Shown: positions 11,282-24,700 of the stretch, piece by piece
How positions within the stretch are numbered: position 1 is the stretch's first letter
Layout of the letters: every line of letters begins with the position of its first letter
Assembly (NCBI GenBank): GCA_947044365.1
Contig: OX345636.1
Coordinates: forward strand, 52,858,746-52,922,745
Length of the DNA: 64,000 nt
Direction: 5' to 3'
Source: Petrosia ficiformis
Taxonomy: Eukaryota; Porifera; Demospongiae; Haplosclerida; Petrosiidae
Program-made: the position numbers and the translations under genes
Notes under the pieces: model-generated
Databases searched by the model: none
What the model saw: only the letters and a program-made list of their open reading frames with translations
What the model was told of the DNA's origin: nothing

Positions 11282-14200
11282 CACACATACTTTTTATTAA
11301 TTGGCAAGAAGCAAATAGAAATTGTTTTCCTTGTTCTACATATGTACATGTATATGTACATGTACATTGTACACTAGCTGCTACATGTACATGTATGTGT
11401 ACATGTACAGATATACATGTTGTATTATACATTCATATAGAGACATATTATACATGTACATGTATAAGTTGTCTCAATGAAACTACACATGTACATATTT
11501 CACACATTTTAATGACCTTTGGATTGGCAACAACTATAAACACAATTGTTATATCATACATGTACATGTAGTTGGGTTTATCCTCTATAACTGGTTGTTT
11601 CCACATGTACATTATGCACATGTACATGTATACACATTTACTAATACATGTGTTCATGTACAATGCAACAGTTTAGTATAGAGTGTATAACTTTAATGTG
11701 CTGTAGTTGTCTAATCATGTTTAATGGAGACTAATGAATGTCCGGTAAATTGAAACTGGACTGTATACAAAGTACATGTATATTGGGAAATAGGTCAAAA
11801 TGTTTGGTCTTGAGCTCAATGTCTTTCCATACTTGTACAGTATGTACGATGTACATGTAAAGTATGCGTCAATGAAGTCACCATACAGTACAGTAATTAC
11901 TCATTATCACACAACTATGTATCAGTGTTGTGAACTTGTGATTGTACAGTGATTATCACCTCTTTGTGTGATGTGTTCACACTGGTTCTAGAAAGTGTTA
12001 ATTAAAGGAGTCATGTGCTTAAATGTACTTACAATGTAATTTGTAAATAGTTCATGTGGGTATATACTATATAGTGCTTGACTTAAGCAAAGTGCTTGTG
12101 CCTGTGCTTGACATATCTTGTACTTGTACTTAAGCACTTTCTAAAGTGCTTGAACCCAATGAATGCCTGACATTAATAAATATAGTGCATTTCATGACTG
12201 ACCAAAATCCAGCTATGTGTGGATAGTCAATTCTGCAGTTACAAATTCCTTAAATCAAAATTTACAGATGTGGTCACCCACAAGAATTTCAAACATTTGC
12301 TATGTACATGTACATGTATTGTGGGCAATAATACATGTACATGTAATTATTGATGTCTAATTTGACTATACTAATTACTACCAAATCAACAGGGAAGGAA
12401 ACGTTGGGCTTATAAAAACCACTACAAAGCAAATAGTATGGTAATATTTTATATGTAGAGATGGCTCAGGGAAAAAAATGTTTCCCAGCCCGTACATTTC
12501 ATTCAATGTTGAGCTTAAATCTCTGTTAAAATGAACAACCATTTTGTACAAGATGGTTAATTAAACTTGGTATCCATGAAGAACAATCTTTGGTTGTCAT
12601 GACTACCAAGTTTAATTAATTTCCTTTACAAAACGGCCATATAGCAACAGTTGAAAGTTGAGGATTTTCAAGTTTTGACCCACAAAAAAGCTTTGATGAG
12701 CACATACATGTATACATGTAGTACCCTTATAATGAGTACCTTTATGTCTAATAAGACCATGTGCATGTATAGATGTTCAGAGAACCTCAGATCAGTAATT
12801 TGTATTCATTGTAATAATTTCGTATAAATACATACAGAAACATCTGTGTAGTTGGAGGCACTGATGACTGATGTACTATAATGCTTTTAGATTTATATAT
12901 ATGTATTATGTAGGTAATGAAAGGCTAAAATATATTAAGTAGTCTTGACTAAATAACAAAATTTGTTGATCTACATGTACATGTACATCAGTGTTTTTGA
13001 TAAGCTCATATGGCACACCATTAGCCCAAAGAGCTACTTATTTGGCACTGCACATTACTCTCTTTGGGCCAGATGGCACACTTAATTATGATTATATTGC
13101 CACTAACAGCATTAACTATTTGTTAATTGCATTCCCAATGGCACACACACTAACCATTGCTGAGCCAATTTGGCTCATGCTTCAAAAGTTATCAAAAACT
13201 CTGATGTACATGCATTTTGTTTTCTGTAAATTTCATTTGTGGAGCTATCAAAGTACATGTACATGTCAACAAGGTTGTAGAAACATTGAGACAACTCTTG
13301 GTCCTGGTCCCCATATACATGTACTTTGTATACAGTTCAGTTTCAACTTACACTACATTTATTGGAAATGTCCTGCATGACTGGCTGTTTCCACACCACT
13401 GCATGTCAGACTTTTTGATATGTTTTGAAGCATGGGCCAAATTGTCTGCGCCAATGGGAATACATGTTGAGATAATTAACAAAGAGTTAATGCTGTTAGT
13501 GATAATATAATCATAATTTAAGGTAAATACATTTAAGAAGTCCAATACTGTTTTGTACCCTCTCATGCAGTACATGTACATTTGTGGAATATTGCAGTCA
13601 ACTTTCTGAGTATTGGGTGCCAAACCTTGCCCTTTATTAACATACATGTACATGTAATACATGTAATAATTAATTATAAGCACTGTGAGGTTTGACAATA
13701 CTTTTTGAACATACAAGTACATGTACAATGTGTCTATAACAACTGTGAATGAAATCACTAAAATGTTGTGTAGTACACATACATGTACATGTACTTTGTA
13801 TATTCTATTACAGTGGTGTGACTTCTTTAGCTACATGTACATGTAAATGTACATGTACATGTATATACATTGTGATGTAGTTTAACCGATAGTTAAACGT
13901 AGTTAACAAGTACAGAGGAGCTGACCTAGGCCGGGGGTGGAGCATTACCACATAGTATAGTGGGATAACTGCAAAACCGATAGCTCAGTACTGGAATTTG
14001 CACTGGAATCTCAAGCTCCCACCTTCCCACCCATACACACATTCCTCTATGATAAGGAGTGATGAGTTTGGACCATGGGATCATCATTCCTAAACACATG
14101 CATAACCATCAGCATCCATTATGCCAAATAAACTACCACTTGAAAGGCTTTAGCAGATGCGCTACAGTTTCCCATGCTATGGGTCTGACAATCCTGTATC

Positions 14201-17200
14201 AAATTCATCATTTGTTAAAAATTACACATACATGTACATGTATATAGCAATGAGAAGAATAGCTAATGCCTCATGTCACTAGGCCCAGACCTCCTGCCAA
14301 TGTTTCCACCGTCAGGAGTTAATACATGTACATGTATGTTCATGTACAGTATTGTTCAGCAATAACTATTAATCATGTACACATGTACATGTACATGTAC
14401 CTGTATGTTCATGTACAGTATTGTTCAGCAATAACTATTAATCATGTCACATGTACATGTACCTGTATGTTCATGTACAGTATTGTTCAGCAATAACTAT
14501 TAATCATGTACACATGTACATGTACATGTATGTTCATGTACAGTATTGTTCAGCAATAACTATTAATCATGTACAGTATTGACCATTATTGACCAGAACT
14601 AACAATGTATGTTGTACAGTACTGTAGTATTATACATGTACAGTAGTATGGAGAGAATGTTGTTTTTGTTAACATTTTTACATGTCCTTTGATAACATGT
14701 ACATGTACATAACCTCATTATCATATACTCATTCCAGCCTCCTAGAAGACGGAAGATTGATCGTAACATGATTGGATTACCGCAAAACTTTCAACATACT
14801 GGTCATATTGGATCTTCAGATTTTGGAGGTTCAGATGTGAGTTACATGTACATACATGTGTACATGCATACATGATACATATAAACATTTACATGTATAT
14901 CTGTATGATACACTGTACATGTATCTAACCTAATTTTCAAAAGTACCTTGTCCCACTAATTAAATGCTTCCCTTTAATGACTTTTTATTTAGACATTTTG
15001 TGCAGGAAGCAGTGTTTGATATAGCATACCATTAGCCTAAAGAGCATCTTACATGTATTTAGTGCTGCACAATTCTCTCTTTGAGCCAGGTGGCACAGAT
15101 ACATGTACATGCAGTGTTTTCCCTAGAAAAAAGTCCAAGTGCACATAAAACCACACTCCTAATTAATTACATAACCACACCCTTTACCACACCTTACTTT
15201 GCTAACTTTAGTACATTGCATTACCTCCTTATCTAACAGCCCACTAAATCTAATGCAAATTAAACACTGCTTTTTTGCAATTTAAACAGTACAGACTAGA
15301 ATTTTTGATAAGTTTTGAAACTTAGGCCAAATTGGCTCAAAAATGATTAATGTGTGCACCATTGAGAATACATCTTGAGCCAATTAACAAAGAGTTAATG
15401 CTGTTAGTGACAATATAATCATAACTAACTGTGCCACTGGCCCAAAGGGAGAACTGTGCAGTGCCAAATAAGAAGCTCTTTGGGCCAATGGTGCGCCATA
15501 TGAGCTTATCAAAAACACTGGTACAGACTTTTAACTCACTTAGTTAGACAGAAGACCTACTAAGAAAGCCATAGATACCAAAAACATTCTTCATTAGTTG
15601 CAGGAAAGAAGCATGGTGAGTGTTTGAAAGTACAGTAGTCAGTGAAAACGCATGCTTACATGGAGCAATAATTAATTAATTATTAAAGGTGTGTTATCAC
15701 CACACTCACTTTCTGTTAGTATTTAAAGCACACAGAAAACGTGCTAAACGCGCTTTGGGGAAAACACTGTGTACATGTAATTATGATTATAATCCACCTT
15801 GGTACATGTACTTGTGCTCAAGCATGCTTAAGTACAAGTACTGAATATTAATTTGACTGTGCTTATTAAGTTATTTGATAATAAGCAGTGCTTCTCAAAT
15901 ACTTTTAAGTACTTAAATACTTTCACACCTTACATAACTATTTGACTTTGATCAGTTATCATTGTATAAACTTGTGAAATGTGTTAAAAATTATGTCTGT
16001 ACCAGATTTTCAGAGATGATGTTTATTACATGTAGGTGCAACAGTTGTACAGTTACAATGTGTAAATACATGTATAATTATATTACTGATGAGAAACTTG
16101 TCAATAAATTATAATTGTTATTGTTAATGATATTAGTGGTTAAGTGCTTCAATTTGTACTTACATGTACTTGCACTTGTACTTACTCATACTTAAAGCAA
16201 AGAACTGGAAGTCTTGAGGACATACTTAAGTACATGTAGTTTGTTGCCTCATGCCTGGAAAATGTTGTCACTAACAGCATGAACTGTTTGTTAATTGGCT
16301 CAAGACGCATTCCCAATGGCACACACACTAATCATTGTTGAGCCAATTAGCCCCATGCTTCAAAAGTTTTCAAAAACTCTGATAGGAAGCCAACAAAATT
16401 TATTGTATTTATAATGTGCATGTAGTTCTTCCTGGATACCAAATTTCGTTGCAAAATGACAGAATAGACTATTGTACATGTACATGTACTGTACATGTAT
16501 ACAATTAACTAAGCATATCTAAACAGTACAGTTGTACTATTGTGGTTTTATTTCATATAGTGTATGAAAGACTATAGAGTAGGGGTGGTGTACAGGAGTG
16601 TTGTACCAGGTCTAATTTAATTAACCGATTAACCACATAATTAAAAAATTGTGGGCATGTACAATGTTCTTGTACCAAGGAACTTACTGTTTCCTACAAT
16701 GTATTTACATGCAAGCTTCTGTGGACCTTAAAATGACAAATGATACCAGTCTATACGAATATTAATCATGATGAAACAAAACAGATAGAGCTATTCTATA
16801 GGTGACCGTGGATATGAAATCAATCATTTGTGCAATCACAATATTTGTCAAACACTTGGATTTAAACACTCACACTGCTAAGCCAGTTTGTATAGATAAC
16901 CAAATACCCAGGAAGAGCTTCGCCTACATGTAGATTCCAAATTTAGTTGTCTTCCTAAATGAAACCCCTGAATAGTTACTTTAAATATAAGCAACAAACA
17001 GCAAGTTCCTTGATCATTTTGCCCACAATTTGTAATGTACATGTACACTGTACACACCCACAATGGTAAATCAGTTAACTCAAATTAGAACTAGTTATTG
17101 CGAAAAAAATAACCTGTTAATTAAATGGTATTTCATAACTAGTGCACAGTACTAGTATATTACACTCATAATGCCTTGTACATATACTGTACATACATGT

Positions 17201-18846
17201 ACATGTCAAAGTTTTTGATAAGTTTTGAAGCATGGGCCAAATAGCCTCAACAATGGTTAGTGTGTGCCATTAGGAATACATCTTGAGTCAACTAACAAAG
17301 AGTTAATGCTGTTAGTGACAATATAACCGCAATTACATTATCTGGCCCAAAATGAGAACTGTGCAGGAATGTATTTGTATGGTAATGTACGTTCTACACA
17401 TTGGTTAATTTAAACAAACCCTATGGAACATACATGTATTTTGAGGCTTGTAACAATCATACTACATGTATGTTTGGTAGAGCTGTGATGAATTGTATGC
17501 CTGCATGACAATGGAATCATGTACACTGTGTATGTGTGCTTTCAATTCTAGTTTGTTTAATCTACCACTGCAATATACTGCATATCTGGAAATAACTACG
17601 TGTTTAAATAAATGCGATTTAGCAAACAAAACCCAAAACTAAATAAATGCTTATTTTATTAATGTGTTTTTAATTCAGTCCAAATCCTGAAAAGGGTCCT
17701 CATCATCACTTTTGCTGTCAGCATATAGTTCTTTATTGATCCCCGCCTTATGGAAGCCATTGATGATAATTTCCTTTCTTAAACAATCTCACAGTACTTT
17801 CTCTGAGTGATTCAAACTCATTGCTAAATTTCCTGACTGCTGCTGCATTGGCACTTTTCCACAGCATATCTGCCAATTTTGCACGCTGTTCAGGTGTGAA
17901 ATGCTGATACTTCCTTTTTATTGGCTGTCTACCTTCCTCAAGTGCCTTTTCAACAGCACCATTGGCTTCTTTGGTGGCCGCTTCACTGATGCCCGTGGAT
18001 TCTTTGCTAGGCAGAGCAGGTTTGAAGTATTTGTGTAGTCCAGCCATCGACACGTGCTTGTGGGGCGTGGATATACCGTATGTACAGGCAATGGAAAAAA
18101 TTACTTCACTTAATTAAAATATTGAATTTTTCTTTTAAATTCGAGCGTGTCTGCATATGCATTTTTCGCATGTTTAAAACAATCGCATTAATTTCCAGAT
18201 CTATGGTACTGGAAGTACCACTGCTTTCTGTATGATCACATAATTACAATGTATGATGATTCAGTGTTTCTAATTAATGCCCTTCTTTTACTCATTATAT
18301 TCAGTTAACAATTGTACAATCTCAAATGCAAAGCAAAGGAGGTTACGAAGAAGTTTCAGAAATTCCAGTAGGGGCAACACCAGTTGGACAATATGTGGTA
18401 AGTAATCACAATACTGTTTACAAATACCATGATTCTGAATCCAGTCACTTGGAATAGCTTTAAATACTTGCTATTGCTGCCAAAAATATCACGATACATG
18501 TACAATACAGTATCATGATATTTGAAATACATGTACATGTGCTTATAATTATAATGTAAGTACATGTAAATGTCCTGTTTAGTTGTAGTTGCATTTCTGC
18601 TTAACAAGCACTTAATTAAAAGGTATTCAAGCATAAGCACAAGCACTTTACGCAGAAAGATGTTCAACAGTACCTTCAAGCACTTCAGAAACGTACTTAA
18701 ATTACTTTTAAGCACAAGGATATTTGTGCTTGCACCATGTCTGATATACATTCCACTATGAATGAAGAGCATTTAAATTATTATTTCTTATCCACTGTCT
18801 ATCATAATTTATTTCTTTACTCCAGGGAACAGAACATTCAGAGTGA
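9121..18846 (+). CDS. CDC42SE: CDC42 small effector (CDC42SE/SPEC-like), CRIB protein
   Basis: Four phase-0 exons: 9121-9171, 14738-14836, 18305-18397 and 18826-18846 (TGA), product 87 residues, close to the 79-84 of human CDC42SE1/2. Exon 1 gives [17 protein letters not shown], with two cysteines near the N-terminus like the palmitoylated pair of SPEC proteins. Exon 2 holds the CRIB motif, [15 protein letters not shown], after a basic PPRRRKIDR stretch; this is the part that binds GTP-loaded CDC42. The rest is a short tail (residues 51-87). Known SPEC proteins act at the plasma membrane in CDC42-dependent actin regulation. Introns 1 and 2 are 5.6 and 3.5 kb and full of TACATGTA repeats, MITEs and a pogo remnant, while the whole coding sequence is 264 bases. 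Confidence 0.9.
9340..12960. repeat. TACATGTA-rich intronic region (intron 1, first part)
   Basis: Dense, irregular runs of ACATGTACATGT separated by unique AT-rich sequence. Includes a CA microsatellite at about 11248-11288, words of the AAGTGCTTG hairpin family at 12075-12155, and a fragment near 11730-11790 related (inverted) to the GTGTGGAAACA MITE. Long open frames here are made of Tyr/Met/Cys/Val codons from the repeat and are not genes. Confidence 0.8.
12989..13203 (+). mobile_element. MITE, CAGWGTTTTTGATAAG family, with perfect 8-bp target duplication
   Basis: Starts CAGTGTTTTTGATAAGCTCA and ends ATCAAAAACTCTG. The 8 bases before it and the 8 after it are both ATGTACAT, which marks a hAT-type insertion. 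The target itself is the common ATGTACAT word of this genome. Confidence 0.85.
13280..13402 (+). mobile_element. Copy of the GTGTGGAAACA hAT-type MITE
   Basis: Matches the complete element at 60374-60530 in order: AAACATTGAGACAACT, CATATACATGTACTTTGTAT, TTCAGTTTCAA, GTCCTGCATGACTGG and TTTCCACACCACTGCA. Its right end abuts a partial, inverted copy of the CAGWGTTTTTGATAAG family (about 13406-13520). Confidence 0.7.
14336..14574 (+). repeat. Minisatellite, four units of 62-69 bp
   Basis: The core ATTGTTCAGCAATAACTATT occurs at 14351, 14420, 14482 and 14544, each followed by AATCATG and a variable TACATGTA linker. It lies about 160 bp upstream of the CRIB exon. Confidence 0.9.
15010..15520. mobile_element. 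Two CAGWGTTTTTGATAAG MITE copies in opposite orientation
   Basis: A partial forward copy at about 15010-15100 (CATTAGCCTAAAGAGC ... GAGCCAGGTGGCACAG) is followed by a near-complete reverse copy at about 15297-15520, which ends GAGCTTATCAAAAACACTG. Further partial copies lie at 16268-16382 (forward) and 17209-17372 (reverse). All are inside CDC42SE intron 2. Confidence 0.7.
17600..18200 (-). mobile_element. Pogo-like element, internally deleted
   Basis: The minus-strand frame from 18053 to 17748 encodes about 101 residues including [20 protein letters not shown] and a segment ending ESTVRLFKK, the helix-turn-helix start typical of pogo/Tigger-like transposases. Near 17680-17715 the minus strand reads [11 protein letters not shown] and a stop, like the acidic tail of the same proteins; the DDE catalytic part is missing. 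Candidate terminal repeats AATAAATGCGATT (near 17609) and its inverted relative near 18183 frame the element. It interrupts CDC42SE intron 2. Confidence 0.6.
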
Positions 18847-19254
18847 TTATATATTCTAGCCATCTCTAATTAAACAAAAATTGTATGTAATATTTAACTG
18901 GAAGAAATTTTAGCCTCCTTAATTAATGTGTCAAATTAGCACAATTTATTCTGTATCGCATTGTGTGTTTCAGTCTGTTTCATGAAATGTCTTGTGTGAA
19001 TATTAATTTCATTAATTTGTCTATAATTATTCAAGTATTTTCTGAACTTAATAACTGTTAATAACCACTAATAATTGTTATTTTAATTATGTTCATTGGG
19101 TTTCCTCTCATTGTATATATGTACACTGTTATGAGTGGTGATGATGTGTTATGTACCAAAAATAAGTGACTATAATTCATGTCTTGATTTATAAATTATT
19201 ATAATCACACTCGATGTAGTGGTAGATTCAAGTTTATGCTAAGAGTTGTTGTTA

Positions 19255-19442
19255 GGGGGCATCTCCAAACCGAATTAATGTCACAGTGACGCTACTGCAA
19301 GACCCCCACCCATCCTCGAATATCGAATATGAATACTACATGGCAGCTAACAATGTTTAGTGTCGAGTCAGGCGCGCAAACCCCACCTTCCCTTAGCGTC
19401 ACTATGACGTTAAGCGTACAAATTCAGTTTGGAGATGCCCCC
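19255..19442. mobile_element. MITE with 22-bp GGGGGCATCTCC inverted ends
   Basis: Left end GGGGGCATCTCCAAACCGAA is matched by the inverted right end with a single mismatch over 22 bases. The 188-bp body has CpG sites and two near-complementary segments (GTCACAGTGACGCT / AGCGTCACTATGACG). Flanks are TTA on the left and TTAA on the right, so a TTAA-targeting family is possible. Confidence 0.75.
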
Positions 19443-19936
19443 TTAAAAATTAATAATGATGAATGATAAACAATATCGTTCACAGTTTGTATGTCCTACT
19501 TTATAGTCTTGCAAACTCAGTGTCAATGAGTATGTTTCAATATTTGTTTATCAGTACGTACATTTAGCTGCTTGGGCTATTATTAGTGCTGCTCCTGGGG
19601 AGTTTCTTCATGTAGCAATCACTACTATAATAATGAAAATCAATTTTAATCGGCGGGTGTCACAGCAAATTCGATCCCCTCCCAGGGTAGTTTTACTAGC
19701 AATTTCGCTTTAATTGTACTTCATTTCAAGCTGTGATTCCGACAGCGATAGGCTTCAATCAAAGTGAGCTGTGTTTCAGTGAACTTTTATTGCCAGACAT
19801 GATCTGAAAGTTGTTACTTAATAAACGGCGACCGTGAGTTACAAAAAGTGTCATAACATTGTTATTTGTTATGACGTGTTTAATTATGTTTGACCCTACG
19901 CGGGAAAGGGCTAATGAATAGGTGTGCTGATAAAAT

Positions 19937-20003
19937 ATTAGTCTCGCGTAGCCAGCCCCTCCCCTTCGTTAGAGTGGGAGGGGCTGGCTACGCGAGACTA
20001 ATA
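19937..20003. mobile_element. Perfect hairpin MITE upstream of gene A
   Basis: Arms TAGTCTCGCGTAGCCAGCCC... and its exact complement, about 27 bp each, surround a 13-base loop. The GC content is far above that of the surroundings. Because it ends 37 bp before the start codon of gene A it may lie in the promoter or 5' leader. Confidence 0.8.
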
Positions 20004-20040
20004 AAATATATAGTCAGGGTGTGACCCTATATCAATTGTT

Positions 20041-21718
20041 ATGGCCAAGGAGGCTGTACCGGACTACAGAAGTCAGAAATTGGAAATTCAGCCACTTTTA
20101 GCTCAAAAACCTAAGCGGGGAGATGAATGGTTAGTCTTCATTCTCAGTATAATTATATATATTTATATATATATTATATATAATAATTATATATATATAT
20201 ATAGAGAGTAATCATACTAGCAGATAACATAAAACTAACAAATCAATAGAAAAGTACAGGAGATTGCATCAGGGGTTTGAATTGTAGTTAATAATATAAT
20301 ATTTTATGGTAGAGGCATGAAATTTAAAATTTTTAATTAACAAGTTAATATTTTTTAATATAATTATTGTAACTTCTGCAGACTTTGTATAATACAAATA
20401 TTTTAACTTTAGTGTAGGCATTACTGTGACAACAAATATATATATATGTTATGAATAGGTGATTAAGCTGGTAATGCTACTATATCATCAAAGTCAATTA
20501 CAATTTGGCAGTGTTGCTAGATTTTCATAGATTTGTGAACTTTTTGCGAACCAACCACTTTTGTGAAGAATGTGATCTGTGAACTTTTTAAAAACTTTTT
20601 TCAACAATACTGTAAACTGTAATTTGTACTGCTATAATAAAATCAAAACAATTATGCTGAACAGCTCCTAGCATTACCATGCTGAAATGTTGATGTTGGC
20701 AGAGCATCAAATTTTCAGCAGTAAGTCCAATTATAACAAAGGCCCAAAATAGGTTGCACACCAGTACACTTAAGTACTTAGTTCTTTGCTGAAATCTAAA
20801 AAAAATCAGTGGCATAAAATACACTTGTGTAAAATATAACACACCTTGACAAATTATTGAGAGAATGCAGTCAAGCATGTTATATGCATTGTCCAACAAT
20901 AATTGTGACTTAGAATTATTGTTAAAACGTGGTGATATTTTGTGAATTTTTAAAAGCATGAAGGCATGAAATTTTTAATAAAAAATAATTTCTTTGTGAA
21001 CAATTAGAGTAACCCATCTGGCAACACTGGGCGTATCCCAGTTTAATTATAGCTGTAATTGCTGGATTAATGTAACACTGGGCTTATCCCAGTTTAATTA
21101 TGGCTGTAATTGCTGGATTAATGTAACACTGGGCTTATCCCAGTTTAATTATGGCTGTAATTGCTGGATTAATGCTAATAGTTATACTGAACTACATAAA
21201 TCGGAAAGAGGAAATTTGTCCACTTTTATCTCAAAAATATAAGCTAGGAGATGAATGGTTAGTCTTCATTTTTATGGCCCTACGGGCCATAAAAATGAAT
21301 GCTGGACACCACAAAGCAATCATAGACATACTTTTTTCTCTATATACACTTGTTAAAAATTGGGTTATTAAGTATGTATATACATGTATATATAATTATA
21401 TATATAATTATACATATATACATGTGTAATTGTATATATATATATAGATAATTATATATATATATATATATATCCCGATACGGCAAAACATCAAAGTAAA
21501 CCACAGATTTATATATAAGATATAGCACCCTGCGGTCAGATATAGCACCTGCCGTCGAAAAAGACCACAAGAAAACAACGCTTACCTTCTCCAAAGTGTC
21601 GACAAAAAGGTAGGAGAAGCATCAGACATCAACAAAGGTTTTGTCTTTCGTGATATACATGTATATTGGTTATATCACGGCCACTCGTGCTGTGATATAA
21701 CCTAAATATATATATATA

Positions 21719-21762
<44 letters not shown>

Positions 21763-24700
21763 GATAGTAGGTCCTATATACAAAATATAGGACCTGAGTT
21801 TGTGTCTAAGGATGTGATATAGCCCAAGCATGTGAGGGCTATATCACATCCGAGGATACAAAACAAGGGTCCTACTGTATATGCGGTCTATAGGACCTAT
21901 TAGCATACTATATACAATATATTGTATGATGGTGACATCTCCTGCATAGTGTGTACATAGAAGGTCTATATACAATATATAGAACTTACCACATCAGAGG
22001 GATGATGTCACCATTATACTATATATATTATATATAATTATATATTTCAAGTTGACTTACTTATAAGTCCAAGCACAAAGTCTAGAGTCATGCCCATCCA
22101 TGAAATGTTAAATTTGTTGAACTTAAGGGGTCACGTTGTTAGTGTTCCAATCTGAACAAAGTTGATGTAGTTATCCTCTTCCTCCTCCTCTCACCACCCA
22201 TCCTCTCTTGTGCAGCTCTTCTATTTCCCAACCCTTCTAGTGTACTAGTGGGCTTACTTCCTGAGGTTTTTTAAATTTCCAATAACGCTTTGAAGTAATG
22301 TTGCCGGGACTCTGGCCACAGCCTTATTTTATTGAAAAGGTGTTCAGCTAAACCTCTGTGTGCCTGATATGTATAAATACGACAATTGGGTTACCAGGGT
22401 GGTCTGTAGATCGTACTTTAGCTCAAAAGCATGTTGTTTTACACACCATTTCGTATTAATTCACTGAGCCTTGTAAAATGACGTAATTTTCTTGACTGCA
22501 CATGCAAAGCATAGTAATGTTTGTGCATAACAGATATATCAGAGTACCCCACTGAAAACAATCATACTAGCGGATAACATATAACTAACAAATGGAGAGA
22601 AAATACAGAGGATTGCATTAGCAATTTTTTGTAACAAATAATATTCTTGATGACCCACATACAGATACATCTCTATGAATTTTTGAGTCTTTAATATTCA
22701 AATATTATAAGTTCTGTATATAGGCTTGTATAATATAAATATTGTAGCTGTAGTGTAGGCTGTGATAATAGTTGTGACAAATGTCATCATTCACAATGCA
22801 TAATGCATTGATTGAATTTATTTCATATAGGTATCTTGTTGATCAGCGATGGCTAAAACAATGGAATAAAACACTATATCCCGGACCTGTGGACAACAGT
22901 AATCTATTTAAAAGTATGATGTATAGTAAATGTCCATTTGTCAACACATTTTAAGCCAGTTATATTGGTAAGCATGGTGTCTATGGGGCATTCTGGTGTC
23001 ATTAAAGTTGAAACCAGGTCTATTGCAATAACTATAAGTAACTAAAATGGAAATTGGTTAATAATGGGCACTTTTTTTAGCTAACTAAAACTAAAATCAT
23101 TTTAATAAGCTTTAGTTAATTACAAAACTAAACAATTGATAAACTATAACTAGAGGTTGTTGTACTAAATCGACACTAGAGTATTCCTGTTTAGAAACAA
23201 AAATAGGAATTCTAATTTCATTGTATGTAGAAAGAATTTTGTCATCTTTGATATACAAAACAGACTACCTTGCAGGTATAGACAAAAATACACGGCTTCT
23301 TCTTAAAGGATCAAACTATAACATCATATTTCAATGGTTCATTTGCATCATCTTTGTTTGTAAAATATTAAGTGTTAATTTATAGTATAGCTGGAGTTTT
23401 GTTTCAGCGACATAAAACTGTTATATTATACAGATAACTGCCATTAATGTGCACATGCAGAAACTATTCTAATTATATACAAAGTGAAATATTTTACATA
23501 GAATAATTATTATTTACTGTCATCAGACTCATCACATGACAGTGAATTTCAGAAAAGTAAAGTCCAAGTGAACAAGTGTATATTGAGAAAAAAGACATCC
23601 CTATGATTGCTTTAAGTGAAGATAAAAGTATCCCTATAACTGCTTTGTGGTGTCCATCATTCAGTAATCATGGCTAACTTTATCATGCCTGAAATACATC
23701 AGCCTATTATAGTTATTATTTTGATTATCTACTCTGTTTACCTTTTAAAACACCTTGTAGTACTTAAAGAATATATTTCAGGTAGGATAGCTAGGTATAT
23801 GTTCCAGTTTCTACGTAAGCTACACAGTTTTCTTTCTGCTGGTCTGTAAAGCTTGATCGCGTGTTCTTTTACGCGCCACGCCCATTAATTGACCGAGCCG
23901 GCCCCCGGGAATGATGTAACTTCCTTAACTACGTATACAACGCATACTCGCGTAGGTGACACAAGAATATATATATATATATATATATATAGTTCGAACC
24001 CGTGGGAAAGCAATCATAGGGATGGCCCTACGGGCCATAAAAATAATAATATGGTATTGATTTTCATGTATCCATCATTATAAACTACATGTATAATTTT
24101 ATACACTTCTGCTACAACGATGATGATGGATTAATAGCATCACATACAGATGCAGGCTGGGTGTATAAGTATACTAACTCTCCTTACGCATGTACTGCTA
24201 GTTAAACAGGTCTGCTTTATATAACTATACATTAACAAAAAAATTAATTAGTTTTATTTTAAAAGACACTGGTAAAGTTACTATTAATTCTACTAGTGAT
24301 ATATATTCCACTAGATAATCAAGGGGACACTCTTAAAGACCATTTACTGCAAGAGTTAGATTATGCGTTGCTACCAAAGGCAGCATGGGAGAAACTTATA
24401 CTCTGGTATGGCTTGACTGCAGGATCAAAACCAATTTGCAGGTTAGACTTCTTGTCCATATAGACAAATTTAATAAGTTATAATTATACATATCTATTCT
24501 TTATTCATAGATATGTGGTGGAATATGGTACATATGTGAAACATTTGAGGGTTGAGGTGTATTTGTTTGACCTGAAACTATGTCTATATCCATTTATTAA
24601 TGAAATCCAACAATTCTCATTCAGTAGAACTGTTACTATCAGTTAGTCATTTTATATTTCACTTTGTCTCTTATCTCCATACTCATCATTTTTTAATCAT

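Larger units (their letters stand above)
18847..20040. other. Intergenic with two MITEs, upstream of kinase gene A
   Basis: AT-rich; no gene seen. Holds the MITE at 19255-19442 and the perfect hairpin at 19937-20003, the latter ending 37 bases before the ATG of gene A. Confidence 0.6.

Noticed and set aside
11069..11663. Clustered small frames on both strands
   Set aside because: CA microsatellite and TACATGTA words read as protein; no start context, splice logic or similarity.
22060..22450. Less AT-rich stretch in gene A intron 1 that looked coding on the minus strand
   Set aside because: Every frame is interrupted by stops and no domain was recognised.
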